Shown: positions 17,478 through 26,338 of the stretch, one piece after another
How positions within the stretch are numbered: the first letter of the stretch is position 1
Layout: each line of letters opens with the position of its first letter
Assembly: GCA_018902755.1 (NCBI GenBank)
Contig: JAHIQI010000030.1
Coordinates: 62,001-126,000, forward strand
DNA: 64,000 nucleotides
DNA from: Pseudomonadota bacterium
GTDB lineage: Bacteria > Desulfobacterota > Desulfarculia > Desulfarculales > Desulfarculaceae
Direction of reading: 5' to 3'
Position numbers and translations under genes: made by a program
The notes under the pieces: generated by a model
Seen by the model: the letters and a program-made list of their open reading frames with translations, nothing else
Told to the model about the DNA's origin: nothing
Database searches by the model: none

Positions 17478-18299
17478 CTAAAAGTAGAGCGTGCCCCTTT
17501 TTTGGCGCAAAGACTCGGGCGTTTCCTTGTCTTTGTCCATCTTGAACTTGAAAAAGGGGGTCATATCGCCCACCTTCAAAGCCTCGTCCGGGCAGTCCTT
17601 GACGCATTGCAGGCACACGATGCACTTTTTCGGATCGGCCACGCCGGTTTCGGCGTCCATGGCCCCGCTGGGGCACTGCTCCTGGCACAGCAGGCACATC
17701 TGGCACTCCGCCCCCTGACGGTTGGGCAGCATGGCCCCCATCTTGAAGCGGAATAATTCGAACTCGTCCAGCTGCTGCTCGGTGTAGGGGCCGGGGTTCA
17801 GATCGCTCACCAGCGCCTGGTCCTGGCCGCTCAGGCGGGGATAGAGCTTCTGGGCGTACTCGGCCGCCAGGTCCAGGTCCTGCTGGTCGGGCCTGCCCTG
17901 CATGGACTGCCAGCCCGCCAGGTTGTAGGTGTGGGCTCCGGGGAAAGCCGCCGAGGCCACCACCACGAAACCGCGCTCCTGCAATCTGCGGCAGGTGTCA
18001 AAGGGCGCGGGGTGGATCTGGAAGCCGCCGAAGGTAAAGAAGGTGGCAGAGCGCTTGCCGTTGCCTTCCAGGGTGGCCAGCCAGTTTCGCAACAGGCGCG
18101 GGGCGCGCATGGAGTGGATGGGCGAGCCGAAGATCACCGCGTCGTAGGGGTCCAAGGACACCGGCTCCTGCCGGGCCTCCAGGGCGGTGACGTCCTTCAG
18201 CTCCACCTGGGCCCCCATCTGGGTCAGGCGTTGGCCCATGGCCTGGGCAATCTGTCCGGTGTTTCCCGTGGCGCTGAAGTAGCAGATCAGAACTTTCAT
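17478..18299 (-). CDS. EFR1-type flavodoxin/two-[4Fe-4S] ferredoxin fusion
   Basis: Electron carrier of 273 residues joining two redox modules. Residues 1-~150 are a flavodoxin fold, opening with the FMN phosphate loop FSATGNTGQIA. The C-terminal third holds two [4Fe-4S] motifs, CQMCLLCQEQCP and CIVCLQCVKDCP, each with the full CxxCxxCxxxC spacing. This is the EFR1 (ferrodoxin) domain layout. Such proteins move low-potential electrons in anaerobes; the partner is unknown. It stands alone on the minus strand, separated from the dehydrogenase by a shared terminator. ATG 18299 gives the natural start. Confidence 0.88.
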   Translation of the reverse strand: MKVLICYFSATGNTGQIAQAMGQRLTQMGAQVELKDVTALEARQEPVSLDPYDAVIFGSPIHSMRAPRLLRNWLATLEGNGKRSATFFTFGGFQIHPAPFDTCRRLQERGFVVVASAAFPGAHTYNLAGWQSMQGRPDQQDLDLAAEYAQKLYPRLSGQDQALVSDLNPGPYTEQQLDEFELFRFKMGAMLPNRQGAECQMCLLCQEQCPSGAMDAETGVADPKKCIVCLQCVKDCPDEALKVGDMTPFFKFKMDKDKETPESLRQKRGTLYF

Positions 18300-18639
18300 A
18301 CTAGGCTCCCGGCTATGAATTTAAGCGGCTTTTGGGCCTGGGGCGGGGCTTGTTTTTAGCTGAAGGTCATTTTTAGGCGATCAATGGGCACCCTGAGGCA
18401 TTATTGCACGTTGCCGGAACACATGAAACCGGTTTGGCTTTTTGTTTATGGCTGAACAAGGGCCACATGCCTGGGCCGGTCAACCCGCTCTATTCTGGAT
18501 TCTTGCCAACCGGCAACAAGCAGTGTAATGTCGACTAACCATCCAGGGTTATAATGTCTTTGCCATTCTTTCGAAAGCAGAGAGGGCCGGGCAGACCTGA
18601 AAGGCTTCTGCCAAACCTCACGTAATTTCGAGGGATTCC
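18300..18639. other. Divergent intergenic region with a possible promoter
   Basis: A 340-base stretch without a gene, AT-richer than the flanks, between the divergent ferredoxin and diguanylate cyclase genes. TATAAT at 18550-18555 is a perfect -10 box toward the cyclase, but no good -35 lies 16-18 bp before it. TTGCC/GGCAA at 18503-18516 forms a short inverted repeat. An antisense frame across 18446-18658 shows no protein features. Confidence 0.45.
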
Positions 18640-20397
18640 TTGCCATACCGATCATCAAAAGTCTTTATCATTTTTCTATTGTGCCTGCTGGCCGCCAGTG
18701 GATCCGCGTGGCCTGGTGAGCACGACCCAGTTTTGGAGTTGGGAGGGCGGCCCCGCTACGACTTGGCCCCCTACCTGGAAGTATTGGATGCCGCGGAAAG
18801 CCGGCTCACCATCGATCAGGTCAGCACAGAGCCTTGGAGCCGGCGTTTCAAGCCCCTGGGTGGGCCGACCCTGAATGTCCCCTCCCGCGACATGCACATT
18901 TATTGGCTGCGCTTCAGCGCAGTCGCGCCAAAGGGCAGCCCTGCCGCAAAAACCACCTGGTTGATGGCCACCGACTACGTCTACCTGGACAAAATCGATT
19001 TTTACCGGTCGACCCCTGAGGGGTGGGAAGTGGTCCAGACCGGTCTCGACCGCTCCTTCGCCACCCGCGAGCTGACCAACCGGAGTTTCGTTTTCACATT
19101 GCCTCAAACAGACAAAGGGCCGTTCACCTGCTATTTGCGCCTGGAAACCAAGGGGATCAATCCCCTGCGTTTTTATGCCTGGTCCCTTCCCGCCTTCATC
19201 AGCCACACCGTCAAGGAGGATTACCTTTTCGCCATTTGCTATGGTGTGCTGCTCAGCATGATCGCCTTCAATCTGTTCATCACCATTTCGCTGAGAGATC
19301 GAGTTTATCTTTATTACGTCGGATACATCCTGTTCGCCCTGGTCAGCATGACCTTCCTGCACGGCCAGGTAACGGCTCTTTGGGACTTTGGCACCCAGAC
19401 CTTCGTGACTATGCTCTGGATCAACATGGGGCTATTCACCGCCTTTGCCTACCTGTTCATGCGCGGGATCCTCAATACAAGGATCCTGTCTCCGCTGGTG
19501 GACAAGCTGCTCACATTCGGTTTTTACTATGGCTTGTCCATCACGGCGGCCGGTCTGCTGAACTTGCCCTGGATCAGCCGCTGGCTGACTCTGGGAAGCG
19601 GCATTTTTTCACCTTGGCTGGCGCTGACGGCGGGCATCGTCAGCCTGCGCCGCGGCTTCGCGGCCGCCCGCTACTTCCTGTTGGCCTGGGGAGTGCTGGC
19701 CGCGGCCGTGGCCATTTTCGTCATTCAAGAGTTGGGGCCCATGCAAGGCGAGTATTGGGCCAGAAATTCCCTGCTGGTCGGCACGGCGTTGGAATCGATT
19801 CTGTTGTCCCTGGCCCTGGCCGCGCGTATTAGGGAGCTCAAGGAAGAACGGAGGGTTTTGGCCGAGAGCGAAAGCAGATTCAAAAACCTGAGTTATACCG
19901 ATGGTCTTACCGGATTGTTCAATAAACGATTCTTTTCCCTGCACCTGGAAGAAGCCCTGCGCAGCGGCCAGGTCTCCGATGACCGCCCGTGTCTCTTGTT
20001 CATTGATCTGGACGATTTCAAGCTTTTTAACGACACCTACGGCCATGACCAGGGTGATCTGGTGCTCAAAAGCCTCGCTGGCATCATCACCGACAGCGTG
20101 CGCTCCAACGACATGCCCTGCCGTTGGGGTGGTGAGGAATTCGCGGTGATTCTGCTCGGGGCGACCTTGGAATCGGCAGCCGCCATCGCTGAACGCATAC
20201 GCCAGCGTTTTGCCCAACACGTTTTTTCCCCGAACGGGCAAACAGTTCGGCAAACTTTAAGCGTTGGCCTGGCCCGAGCCCAACAAGGCGAAAGCTCCGA
20301 CGACTTCATCCGGCGCGCCGACCAGGCGCTTTACGGAGCCAAGCGGGCAGGCAAGAACCAACTTTACGTCAGCGCGGTAAGGGCATCTAATCCTTGA
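18640..20397 (+). CDS. Membrane diguanylate cyclase with 7TMR-DISM sensor
   Basis: Makes the second messenger c-di-GMP from two GTP; 585 residues. The domain order is signal peptide (1-24), an extracytoplasmic 7TMR-DISM ligand-binding domain (~35-185), seven membrane helices (~190-395), a short coiled linker, then GGDEF (~415-580). The active-site motif is GGEEF at 497-501. The product-inhibition site RSND (488-491) lies exactly five residues before it, so both synthesis and feedback inhibition are expected. The start is TTG 18640. It stands alone, with a bidirectional hairpin terminator about 125 bases downstream. The sensed ligand is unknown; DISM domains often bind carbohydrates or similar small molecules. 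Confidence 0.93.
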   Translation: MPYRSSKVFIIFLLCLLAASGSAWPGEHDPVLELGGRPRYDLAPYLEVLDAAESRLTIDQVSTEPWSRRFKPLGGPTLNVPSRDMHIYWLRFSAVAPKGSPAAKTTWLMATDYVYLDKIDFYRSTPEGWEVVQTGLDRSFATRELTNRSFVFTLPQTDKGPFTCYLRLETKGINPLRFYAWSLPAFISHTVKEDYLFAICYGVLLSMIAFNLFITISLRDRVYLYYVGYILFALVSMTFLHGQVTALWDFGTQTFVTMLWINMGLFTAFAYLFMRGILNTRILSPLVDKLLTFGFYYGLSITAAGLLNLPWISRWLTLGSGIFSPWLALTAGIVSLRRGFAAARYFLLAWGVLAAAVAIFVIQELGPMQGEYWARNSLLVGTALESILLSLALAARIRELKEERRVLAESESRFKNLSYTDGLTGLFNKRFFSLHLEEALRSGQVSDDRPCLLFIDLDDFKLFNDTYGHDQGDLVLKSLAGIITDSVRSNDMPCRWGGEEFAVILLGATLESAAAIAERIRQRFAQHVFSPNGQTVRQTLSVGLARAQQGESSDDFIRRADQALYGAKRAGKNQLYVSAVRASNP

Positions 20398-20523
20398 ACG
20401 ATGTCGGAGCCCATTTAGTGCCGCCTAGACTACTTGGGGCAGCCGGGCCCCCGGCTCCCTCCACTACCGAAACAGCAAAAACATCTTCGCTCGGCCATGA
20501 AATTTGGCACCCGAAAAAAACGA

Positions 20524-20553
20524 AGGCGGTTAGTTCTTGCGAACTAACCGCCT
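20524..20553. terminator. Bidirectional terminator (cyclase gene and tRNA-Ala)
   Basis: AGGCGGTTAGTTC (20524-20536) and GAACTAACCGCCT (20541-20553) are perfectly complementary over 13 bp with loop TTGC. GTTTTTA follows on the + strand, and a run of A (20514-20520) precedes it, giving a U-run on the minus strand. It therefore terminates both the cyclase gene and the convergent tRNA. Confidence 0.85.
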
Positions 20554-20562
20554 GTTTTTACT

Positions 20563-20638
20563 TGGTGGAGCTGATCGGGATCGAACCGACGACCTCATGA
20601 CTGCCAGTCATGCGCTCTCCCAGCTGAGCTACAGCCCC
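20563..20638 (-). tRNA. tRNA-Ala(GGC)
   Basis: Read on the minus strand, the 76-base cloverleaf is complete. The acceptor arm GGGGCTG/CAGCTCC has one G-U pair, the D-loop region is TAGCTCAGCTGGGAGAGC, and the anticodon stem CATGA/TCATG encloses CTGGCAG, giving anticodon GGC. The T-arm contains GGTTCGATCCC, and the 3' CCA is encoded. A promoter lies directly upstream and a terminator ten bases downstream, so it is a monocistronic transcript. Confidence 0.96.
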
Positions 20639-20650
20639 TTGGACCGCTAT

Positions 20651-20679
20651 TTTCTATCAGAAGCCCGTGGGGTTGTCAA
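20651..20679 (-). promoter_or_regulatory. Promoter of tRNA-Ala
   Basis: On the minus strand, TTGACA (20679-20674) is a perfect -35 box and TAGAAA (20656-20651) is a 4/6 -10 box with a 17-bp spacer. Transcription would begin about six bases before the tRNA 5' end at 20638. Confidence 0.7.
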
Positions 20680-20782
20680 CGCCGGGGGCGGCACAGATTG
20701 GTTATTAGTCACAGTTTTGTTGACCCCGTGGTCGAGCGCATGTTACCAAGTGGCAAGGTATCAAGATCGTGGAGGAAAACAT

Positions 20783-22447
20783 TTGCTCCCCCGCTGGTTT
20801 ACAGAGGCCCAGGTAGGCGAGTTGGGCCTGTGGGACCTGTTGGAGCACAAAAAACCCGGCGGCACCCTGGCCCAAGTGGCCCAAGCCTTGGATTTCCTGC
20901 ACGTAAATCAAGGCCTGCTGGAGCCCTACAGCGCGCAATACCCCCTGGTGGAAGCCAGGGAGTTGATCCCCCCCTTTGACGCCCCCCTGATCGAATACCG
21001 CGACCTTCCCGCCTTTTCCATGGTGGCCCTGGACCGTGAGCTGAGCTACCAGGACGAAGGCTTTCAGTATGATCAACTGGTTGCCGAAGGCGACCCGCCG
21101 GACCGATCCCTGGCCGCGGCCAACCGGGCCACCCTGCGCCAGCGGGTGCCCCGCAACCTGCGTCCCGAAATGGAAAAGCTGCTGGGCCAGTCTGGGGCCA
21201 CGGCGGTGAGGCAATACGTGCAGCTTCTGCCCCTGCTCACCTCCATGGACCGAGGGCACGTGTTGGCCCGCGACCATGAGGGCCAGTTGTACCTCGGCGG
21301 AGTGTTCGCCTCCTTCCCCTCGGACCTGGACGGCGAGATCAAGCGGTTCGGCCGGAGGGTGGGCAAGTTCGCCCTGGGCGACAACCAGGCCTACGCCGAG
21401 CACCGCCAGTTCGTCTACAACTTCCTCATGGAGCAAACCGGTTTTCCGGTGTGCGGCGAGCGCCACACCTCGGCGGCCCTGTTCGCCCGCCGCCTGCTGC
21501 GCCGCCGGGAGGACTTCATCGTAAAGGTCCAGGGGCACAGCGACCGGGCCATAACCAGCCTCACCAGTCTGGACGCTCGCAACCGCCTGCCCCGGGTGGA
21601 GAAGATCGCCCTGACCCAGGCCTCCTCTTGCAACCAGGCGGGCAAGGACCGCATACACGACGGCGGCTTTTTCGTGGACCCCGAGCGCGAGGTGGTGCTG
21701 CTCAGGGTGCACTACACCCAACACGCCTATCACCCGGCCAACGTGCTGGAGGACCGGGCGCTGAGCGTGGCCTCCCAGGAGATAGTCCACCCCCAGAGCG
21801 GAAAGGTGCTAAGCGGCCTGGACGTGCTGGGGCTGAGCATGGACCGGGTGCTGGTGTTGCAGGACATCGTGCGCGGCGAGCACACCGGCAGCATCGTCTA
21901 CCAGGGCCTGGTGCGCCTGACCAGCACCGCCGACCCCCAGACCCGCCTGAAGTTTCTTGGCGCCTGGCTGGGCAAGCACCGCTACATTCTGGCCGACTAC
22001 AGCTCCGAGCAGTTCGACCGATGTCTCAAGGTCATCAACTCCTACCTGGACGACCCGGAGCAGCGGGCGGAGATGGCCCGCTATCCCGAGCTTTACGAGG
22101 AGGCCCGCCGCACGGTGCGCGACGTGAAGTGGGCCCACCGCCTGCGCCTGTTGGAAAAGCTGGTCAGGAACCGGGCCGACGCCTTTGGCCGCCAGTTCAA
22201 GCACGTGCAGATATTGATCATCCTCACCCACGTGCTCAGCCAGGAGGGCGACGACCTGGCCCAGAAGCATCCCCAGCAGTTGGACAAGCTTTTATCCATC
22301 TGCGCCGGTTATCTCAAAAACCCCTACCTGCGCCGCCGCTACCTTTCCCGCGAGCCCCAAACCACGGTGGAGCGCGAGGTCATAGGGCATCACCGCCTGC
22401 TGACCACCCTGGTGGAACGCTACCGCCAAGCGCTGGCCCAACGTTGA
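20783..22447 (+). CDS. Uncharacterised soluble protein of 554 residues
   Basis: I do not recognise a family. The product would be about 554 residues and highly charged, with no signal peptide or membrane segment. Visible features are an Arg-rich middle (FARRLLRRREDFIVKVQGH), a His/Tyr-rich stretch (LLRVHYTQHAYHPANVLED), and a helical C-terminal third with LKFLGAWLGKHRYILADYS and a closing VEREVIGHHRLLTTLVERYRQAL. The start is TTG 20783, seven bases after GGAGG; the open frame runs upstream through the tRNA antisense, which cannot be coding. It precedes moaA by 56 bases on the same strand. No catalytic motif is evident and no function is proposed. Confidence 0.75.
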   Translation: MLPRWFTEAQVGELGLWDLLEHKKPGGTLAQVAQALDFLHVNQGLLEPYSAQYPLVEARELIPPFDAPLIEYRDLPAFSMVALDRELSYQDEGFQYDQLVAEGDPPDRSLAAANRATLRQRVPRNLRPEMEKLLGQSGATAVRQYVQLLPLLTSMDRGHVLARDHEGQLYLGGVFASFPSDLDGEIKRFGRRVGKFALGDNQAYAEHRQFVYNFLMEQTGFPVCGERHTSAALFARRLLRRREDFIVKVQGHSDRAITSLTSLDARNRLPRVEKIALTQASSCNQAGKDRIHDGGFFVDPEREVVLLRVHYTQHAYHPANVLEDRALSVASQEIVHPQSGKVLSGLDVLGLSMDRVLVLQDIVRGEHTGSIVYQGLVRLTSTADPQTRLKFLGAWLGKHRYILADYSSEQFDRCLKVINSYLDDPEQRAEMARYPELYEEARRTVRDVKWAHRLRLLEKLVRNRADAFGRQFKHVQILIILTHVLSQEGDDLAQKHPQQLDKLLSICAGYLKNPYLRRRYLSREPQTTVEREVIGHHRLLTTLVERYRQALAQR

Positions 22448-22503
22448 CGGGATAGGCTACCAGGACTAAACTTGAGCCCCACTAACAGCTCCTGGAAAAA
22501 GGC

Positions 22504-23541
22504 ATGACCACCCCCAGCCAGTCCACCCCAGCTCCTGCCCAGCTTCTGGACAGTTTCGGACGCCGCCTGCACTACCTGCGCTTGTCCATCACCGACCTGT
22601 GCAACCTGCGCTGCCGTTACTGCATGCCCCCCCAGGGCATCGAAAAGCTGCCCCAGGACATGGTGCTGACCTTGGAGGAGCTGGCCCGGGTGTCGCGCAT
22701 CGCCGTGGGCCTGGGAGTGGACAAGATACGCCTCACCGGCGGCGAGCCCCTGCTGCGCAAGGGCCTGCCGCGGCTGATGGACGAGTTGAAATCCCTCAAA
22801 CCCCGCCCGGACCTGCGCATCACCACCAACGGCCTGCTCTTGGCCCAGAAGCTGCCCGAGCTGGTGGCCGGAGGGGTGAGCACGGTCAACGTGAGCCTGG
22901 ACAGCCTCAAGCCCGAACTCTACGGCCAGATCACCGGTCTGGGAGCCCAGGCCGGGCACGAGGCCCTGGCCAAGGTGTGGCAGGGCATCCAGGCGGCGTT
23001 GGACGAGCCCGGCCTCCAGGTGAAGCTCAACGTGGTGCTCTTGGGCGGGGTCAACGAAGAAGAGATCGTGGATTTCGCCCGCCTCACCCTGGAGTATCCC
23101 CTGGCGGTGCGCTTTATCGAATACATGCCCGTGGGGCGCAACACCCCATTCCAGCCGGAGCGCTTTTTGGCCGCCGAGCAGGTCTTGCAGCGCATCCGCT
23201 CCCTGGGCGAGGTGGAGCCCCTGCCCCAGCGCCCCGGCGACGGCCCGGCCCAGCGCCTGCGCCTGGCCGGAGCGCCCGGCGAGCTGGGGGTGATCAGCGC
23301 CCTGTCCAGCCACTTCTGCGCCACCTGCAACCGCATCCGCCTGTCCAGCGAGGGCCAGGTGGTGCCCTGTCTGCTCTCCGACGTGGCCGTGGAGCTCAAG
23401 CCCCTGCTCAGGGGCGGGGCCGACGACGCGGCGGTGGCCAAGGCCCTGCTGGAGGCGGCCCGCCTCAAGCCCCGCAACCACCACCAGGCGGTGGTGAGCC
23501 CCCACGCCGCCGGTTGCCAGATGTCGCGCCTGGGTGGCTGA
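22504..23541 (+). CDS. moaA: GTP 3',8-cyclase, molybdenum cofactor biosynthesis
   Basis: Radical SAM enzyme that performs the first step of molybdopterin synthesis, rearranging GTP to 3',8-cyclo-GTP; 345 residues. The N-terminal SAM cluster is CNLRCRYC (Cys33, 37, 40), with SFGRRLHYLRLSITD before it and the SAM-binding LTGGEPLL after. The C-terminal substrate-side [4Fe-4S] ligands are in FCATCNRIRLSSEGQVVPCL. The chain ends SRLGG, the di-Gly tail MoaA needs. ATG 22504 is used, with a weak GGAAAAAG upstream. The molybdenum hydroxylase at 48.5-52.2 kb is a likely user of the cofactor; no other moa/moe genes are in this window. Confidence 0.95.
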   Translation: MTTPSQSTPAPAQLLDSFGRRLHYLRLSITDLCNLRCRYCMPPQGIEKLPQDMVLTLEELARVSRIAVGLGVDKIRLTGGEPLLRKGLPRLMDELKSLKPRPDLRITTNGLLLAQKLPELVAGGVSTVNVSLDSLKPELYGQITGLGAQAGHEALAKVWQGIQAALDEPGLQVKLNVVLLGGVNEEEIVDFARLTLEYPLAVRFIEYMPVGRNTPFQPERFLAAEQVLQRIRSLGEVEPLPQRPGDGPAQRLRLAGAPGELGVISALSSHFCATCNRIRLSSEGQVVPCLLSDVAVELKPLLRGGADDAAVAKALLEAARLKPRNHHQAVVSPHAAGCQMSRLGG

Positions 23542-23693
23542 ACATAATATTCATTAATAACCTGAATGCCATTCATCCACTTGATTCACCTTGCGAATAC
23601 CTACTACTTTAGGCTACCATCGAAGCTCAACCGCAAGGGCCCACTGCCGCGGGCCCGTACCCTGGCCGTACGGGTCTGGAGGATAGCCTAACC

Positions 23694-24095
23694 TTGAGCA
23701 TGTCCATCTTTGGGAAATTGGCCGAGGAGCGCATCAAGCAAGCCGCCGAACGCGGCGACTTCGACGACCTCCCCGGCAAAGGCAAGCCCCTGAAGTTGGA
23801 AGACGACTCCAACGTGCCCGAAGAATTGAGGCTGGCCTATAAAATCCTCAAAAACGCGGGCTACACCCCACCTGAGCTGGATGCTCAAAAAGAGCTGATG
23901 CAGGTGGAGGACCTCTTGGCCAACGCGCCGGACGAAAAGACGCGCTACCAGGCCCTTAAGCGCTTGAACTACCTGACCATGAAATTAAGCCATCTGCGGC
24001 CCAACTCTGGGATATTCAACGACAGCGACTACAGCGACCGGGTGGTGGAACGCCTGAGCCACCCGCGCAAGGCCTCAGACTCCGACAAAAAGTAA
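23694..24095 (+). CDS. DUF1992 (DnaJ-homologue subfamily C member 28-like) protein
   Basis: Small protein of 133 residues carrying a DUF1992 domain. The start MSIFGKLAEERIKQAAERGDF is diagnostic, followed by DLPGKGKPLKLEDD and PEELRLAYKILKNAGYTPPEL. In eukaryotes this domain is found in DnaJC28; in bacteria its role is unknown. TTG 23694 lies 11 bases after GGAGG, and ATG 23700 two codons later is also possible. It is followed 26 bases later by livM, though a functional link with the transporter is unlikely. Confidence 0.85.
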   Translation: MSMSIFGKLAEERIKQAAERGDFDDLPGKGKPLKLEDDSNVPEELRLAYKILKNAGYTPPELDAQKELMQVEDLLANAPDEKTRYQALKRLNYLTMKLSHLRPNSGIFNDSDYSDRVVERLSHPRKASDSDKK

Positions 24096-24121
24096 ATAGC
24101 TTCCGGAGGAAGCCCGCGCCC

Positions 24122-25171
24122 ATGGACATGAAGCGCGACTACTATGAGGACATACGTCTGCTGGACAGCGGGCCGCAGGTCTTTTGGCTGGTGGTGTTGC
24201 TGGGAGCCCTGGCCGCCTTTCCCCTGCTGGCCGACTCCTACCAGATCTACACCGTCAACCTGATCGCCATTAACGTCATCGTGGCCCTGGGGCTCAACCT
24301 GCTGGTGGGCTACACCGGCCAGATCAGCCTGGGCCACGCCGGGTTTTTCGCCATCGGGGCCTATTCCACCCTGGCCCTGATGCTGGGCGCCCACCTGCCG
24401 TTCATAGTGGCCCTGCCCCTGGCCGGCTTCATCAGCGCGGCCTTCGGCTTCCTGTTGGGTCTGCCCGCGCTACGGCTGGAGGGGCCTTATCTGGCCATCG
24501 CCACCCTGGGCTTCGGCCTGACCATCACCCAGATTCTGGGCCGCCTGGACGTGTTCGGCGGGCACATGGGCCTGCAAGCACCGCCCCTGGAGCTGTTCGG
24601 GCTCAAGGTGACCAGCGACGCCGGGCGCTACGCGGTGATCATGCCCATTTGCGTGATCCTGACCTGGGGCCTGCGCAACCTCACCAAGACCAGGGTGGGC
24701 CGGGCTTTCGTGGCGGTGCGCGACAGCGACATCGCCGCCGAGTGCATCGGGGTGAACCTCACCTACTACAAAACCCTGGCCTTCGCGGTCAGCGCCTTTT
24801 ACACCGGCATCGGCGGGGGCCTCATGGCCTTCATCCTGGGCTTCATCAGCCCCCACACCTTCAACGTAATGGTCAGCATCATGTTCCTGGCCATGGTGGT
24901 GGTGGGCGGCCTGGGCTCCATCTTGGGCTCGGTGATGGGCGCGGTGCTCATCACCTGGCTGCAACTGGAGCTGGCCCGCATCGGCGAGCTGCCTTACGTG
25001 GGCCCCGTTCTCACCGAATTGAGCAATCAGGTGTTCACCCTCAGCGGGCTGCCCAACGTGCAGTACGTGGTGTTCGGCCTGATCATGGTCCTGATAATCA
25101 TCTTCGAGCCCCTGGGGCTCTACGGCTTCTGGATCCGCACCAAGATCTACTGGCGCACCTGGCCTTTCTAG
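24122..25171 (+). CDS. livM: Branched-chain amino acid-type ABC transporter permease (LivM)
   Basis: One of two permeases of a HAAT-family importer, 349 residues, about nine membrane helices. The signature GLNLLVGYTGQISLGHAGFFAIGAY lies in the first third, and FVAVRDSDIAAECIGVN is the ATPase-coupling EAA-like loop. ATG 24122 follows GGAGGAAG. In most operons livH precedes livM; here livM comes first and is separated from livH by 242 bases that carry a dispersed repeat. The substrate may be amino acids but HAAT systems also carry aromatic acids, urea and short amides. Confidence 0.93.
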   Translation: MDMKRDYYEDIRLLDSGPQVFWLVVLLGALAAFPLLADSYQIYTVNLIAINVIVALGLNLLVGYTGQISLGHAGFFAIGAYSTLALMLGAHLPFIVALPLAGFISAAFGFLLGLPALRLEGPYLAIATLGFGLTITQILGRLDVFGGHMGLQAPPLELFGLKVTSDAGRYAVIMPICVILTWGLRNLTKTRVGRAFVAVRDSDIAAECIGVNLTYYKTLAFAVSAFYTGIGGGLMAFILGFISPHTFNVMVSIMFLAMVVVGGLGSILGSVMGAVLITWLQLELARIGELPYVGPVLTELSNQVFTLSGLPNVQYVVFGLIMVLIIIFEPLGLYGFWIRTKIYWRTWPF

Positions 25172-25275
25172 ATTGTGTATCTCACGTAGGCCGGACAGTA
25201 CAAAGCGAATCAACAAGCGATCCTGGGATTTCTATGAATAAAGCACAGAGCATATCGAAAAAATGTTTCCGCCAA

Positions 25276-25401
25276 GCCCCGGCACAGCCAGCCGCCGGCA
25301 GACAAGGCGTCTGGCGAGCACGGGCCGAAGGCGTAGCTTGTCCTACGTCGAGGACCGAGCGCAGCCAGCAACGCAGTATGCCGGCGGCTGGCGCAGCCGG
25401 A
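25276..25401 (+). repeat. Dispersed intergenic repeat, copy 1
   Basis: About 125 bp running from GCCCCGGCACAGCCAGCCGC to the GCGGCTGGCGCAGCC end. Landmarks are AGACAAGGCG, the central hairpin GGCGTAGCTTGTCCTACGTC, then GAGGACCGAGCGCAGCCAGCAACGC. The same ordered landmarks recur, inverted, at 42.37 kb and more loosely at 48.34 kb. The ends (CAGCCAGCCGCCGGCA and TGCCGGCGGCTGG) are inverted repeats. It sits between livM and livH and could affect their linkage. Confidence 0.75.
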
Positions 25402-25413
25402 GACGCTTAGCCA

Positions 25414-26289
25414 ATGCTGGGACAGCTCATAGCCAGCGGCATCGCCATCGGGGCCACCTACGCCCTCATGGCCCTGGCCATGGTCATCATCTACAAAACC
25501 AGCGAGGTATTGAACTTCGCCCAGGGCGACATGGCAATGCTCAGCGCCTTTATCGCCTACATGTGCCTGAGCACCTACGGCCTGGGCTTCGCCATGTCCT
25601 TCACCCTGGCCCTTGCCTTCGCCTTCGCCTTGGGCGCCTTCCTGGAGTTCGCCTTCTTGCGCCGGGCCAAGGAGCCCAACGTGCTGGGCCTGATTATCAT
25701 CACCCTGGGCCTGGAGATGATGCTCTACGGCCTGGCCTCCTGGCGCTGGGGCAGCGACCAGAAGGACTTCCCCTTCCCGGTGAGCGACTTCGAGGTGCAC
25801 CAGTTGGGCGGGGGCGTGGTGATCAGCGAGCTGAACCTGGTCACCCTGGGGGTGGCCTGCGCCCTGATGATCCTGTTGTTCATGTTTTTCCGCTACACCA
25901 AGGTGGGCGTGGCCATGAAGGCCACCCAGCAAAACCAGCAGGCCGCCCGGCTCATGGGCATCAGGGTGGGACGCATCATGATGCTCACTTGGGGAATGAG
26001 CTCGGTGGTGGGGGCCTGCGCCGCCTTTTTGATCGCCTCCACCGACACCCTGGACCCCAACCTGATGTGGACCCCGCAGCTCAAGGGCTTTTCCGCCGCG
26101 GTGCTGGGGGGCATGACCTCCCTGGTGGGGGCGGTGTTGGGGGGCTTCATCCTGGGGGTGGTGGAGAACCTTTTCGGCGGTTACGTGTCCGTGGAGTTCA
26201 AGGCGGTGGTGGCCTTCGCGGTCATCGTCCTTATCCTGTGCGTAAAGCCCTCCGGGCTTTTCGCCAAGCACTACGTGCGCAAGGTTTAG
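25414..26289 (+). CDS. livH: Branched-chain amino acid-type ABC transporter permease (LivH)
   Basis: Second permease of the importer, 291 residues, about eight membrane helices. It opens LIASGIAIGATYALMALAMVIIYKTSEVLNFAQGDMAML, the LivH hallmark. RYTKVGVAMKATQQNQQAARLMG is the coupling loop, and LGGMTSLVGAVLGGFILGVVENL closes the domain. The start is ATG 25414, just 12 bases after the repeat element, with no clear ribosome site. It is followed by the binding-protein gene. Confidence 0.93.
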   Translation: MLGQLIASGIAIGATYALMALAMVIIYKTSEVLNFAQGDMAMLSAFIAYMCLSTYGLGFAMSFTLALAFAFALGAFLEFAFLRRAKEPNVLGLIIITLGLEMMLYGLASWRWGSDQKDFPFPVSDFEVHQLGGGVVISELNLVTLGVACALMILLFMFFRYTKVGVAMKATQQNQQAARLMGIRVGRIMMLTWGMSSVVGACAAFLIASTDTLDPNLMWTPQLKGFSAAVLGGMTSLVGAVLGGFILGVVENLFGGYVSVEFKAVVAFAVIVLILCVKPSGLFAKHYVRKV

Positions 26290-26338
26290 GCGGCCGGGAC
26301 CGGCCGCCTCTTATCGGTCTTTTTTGGAGGGAGGGATC

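Noticed and set aside
20537..20782. Coding sequence through the tRNA-Ala region
   Set aside because: The frame is open only because the tRNA and its terminator lack stops in that phase; the ribosome site is at 20771, so translation starts at 20783.
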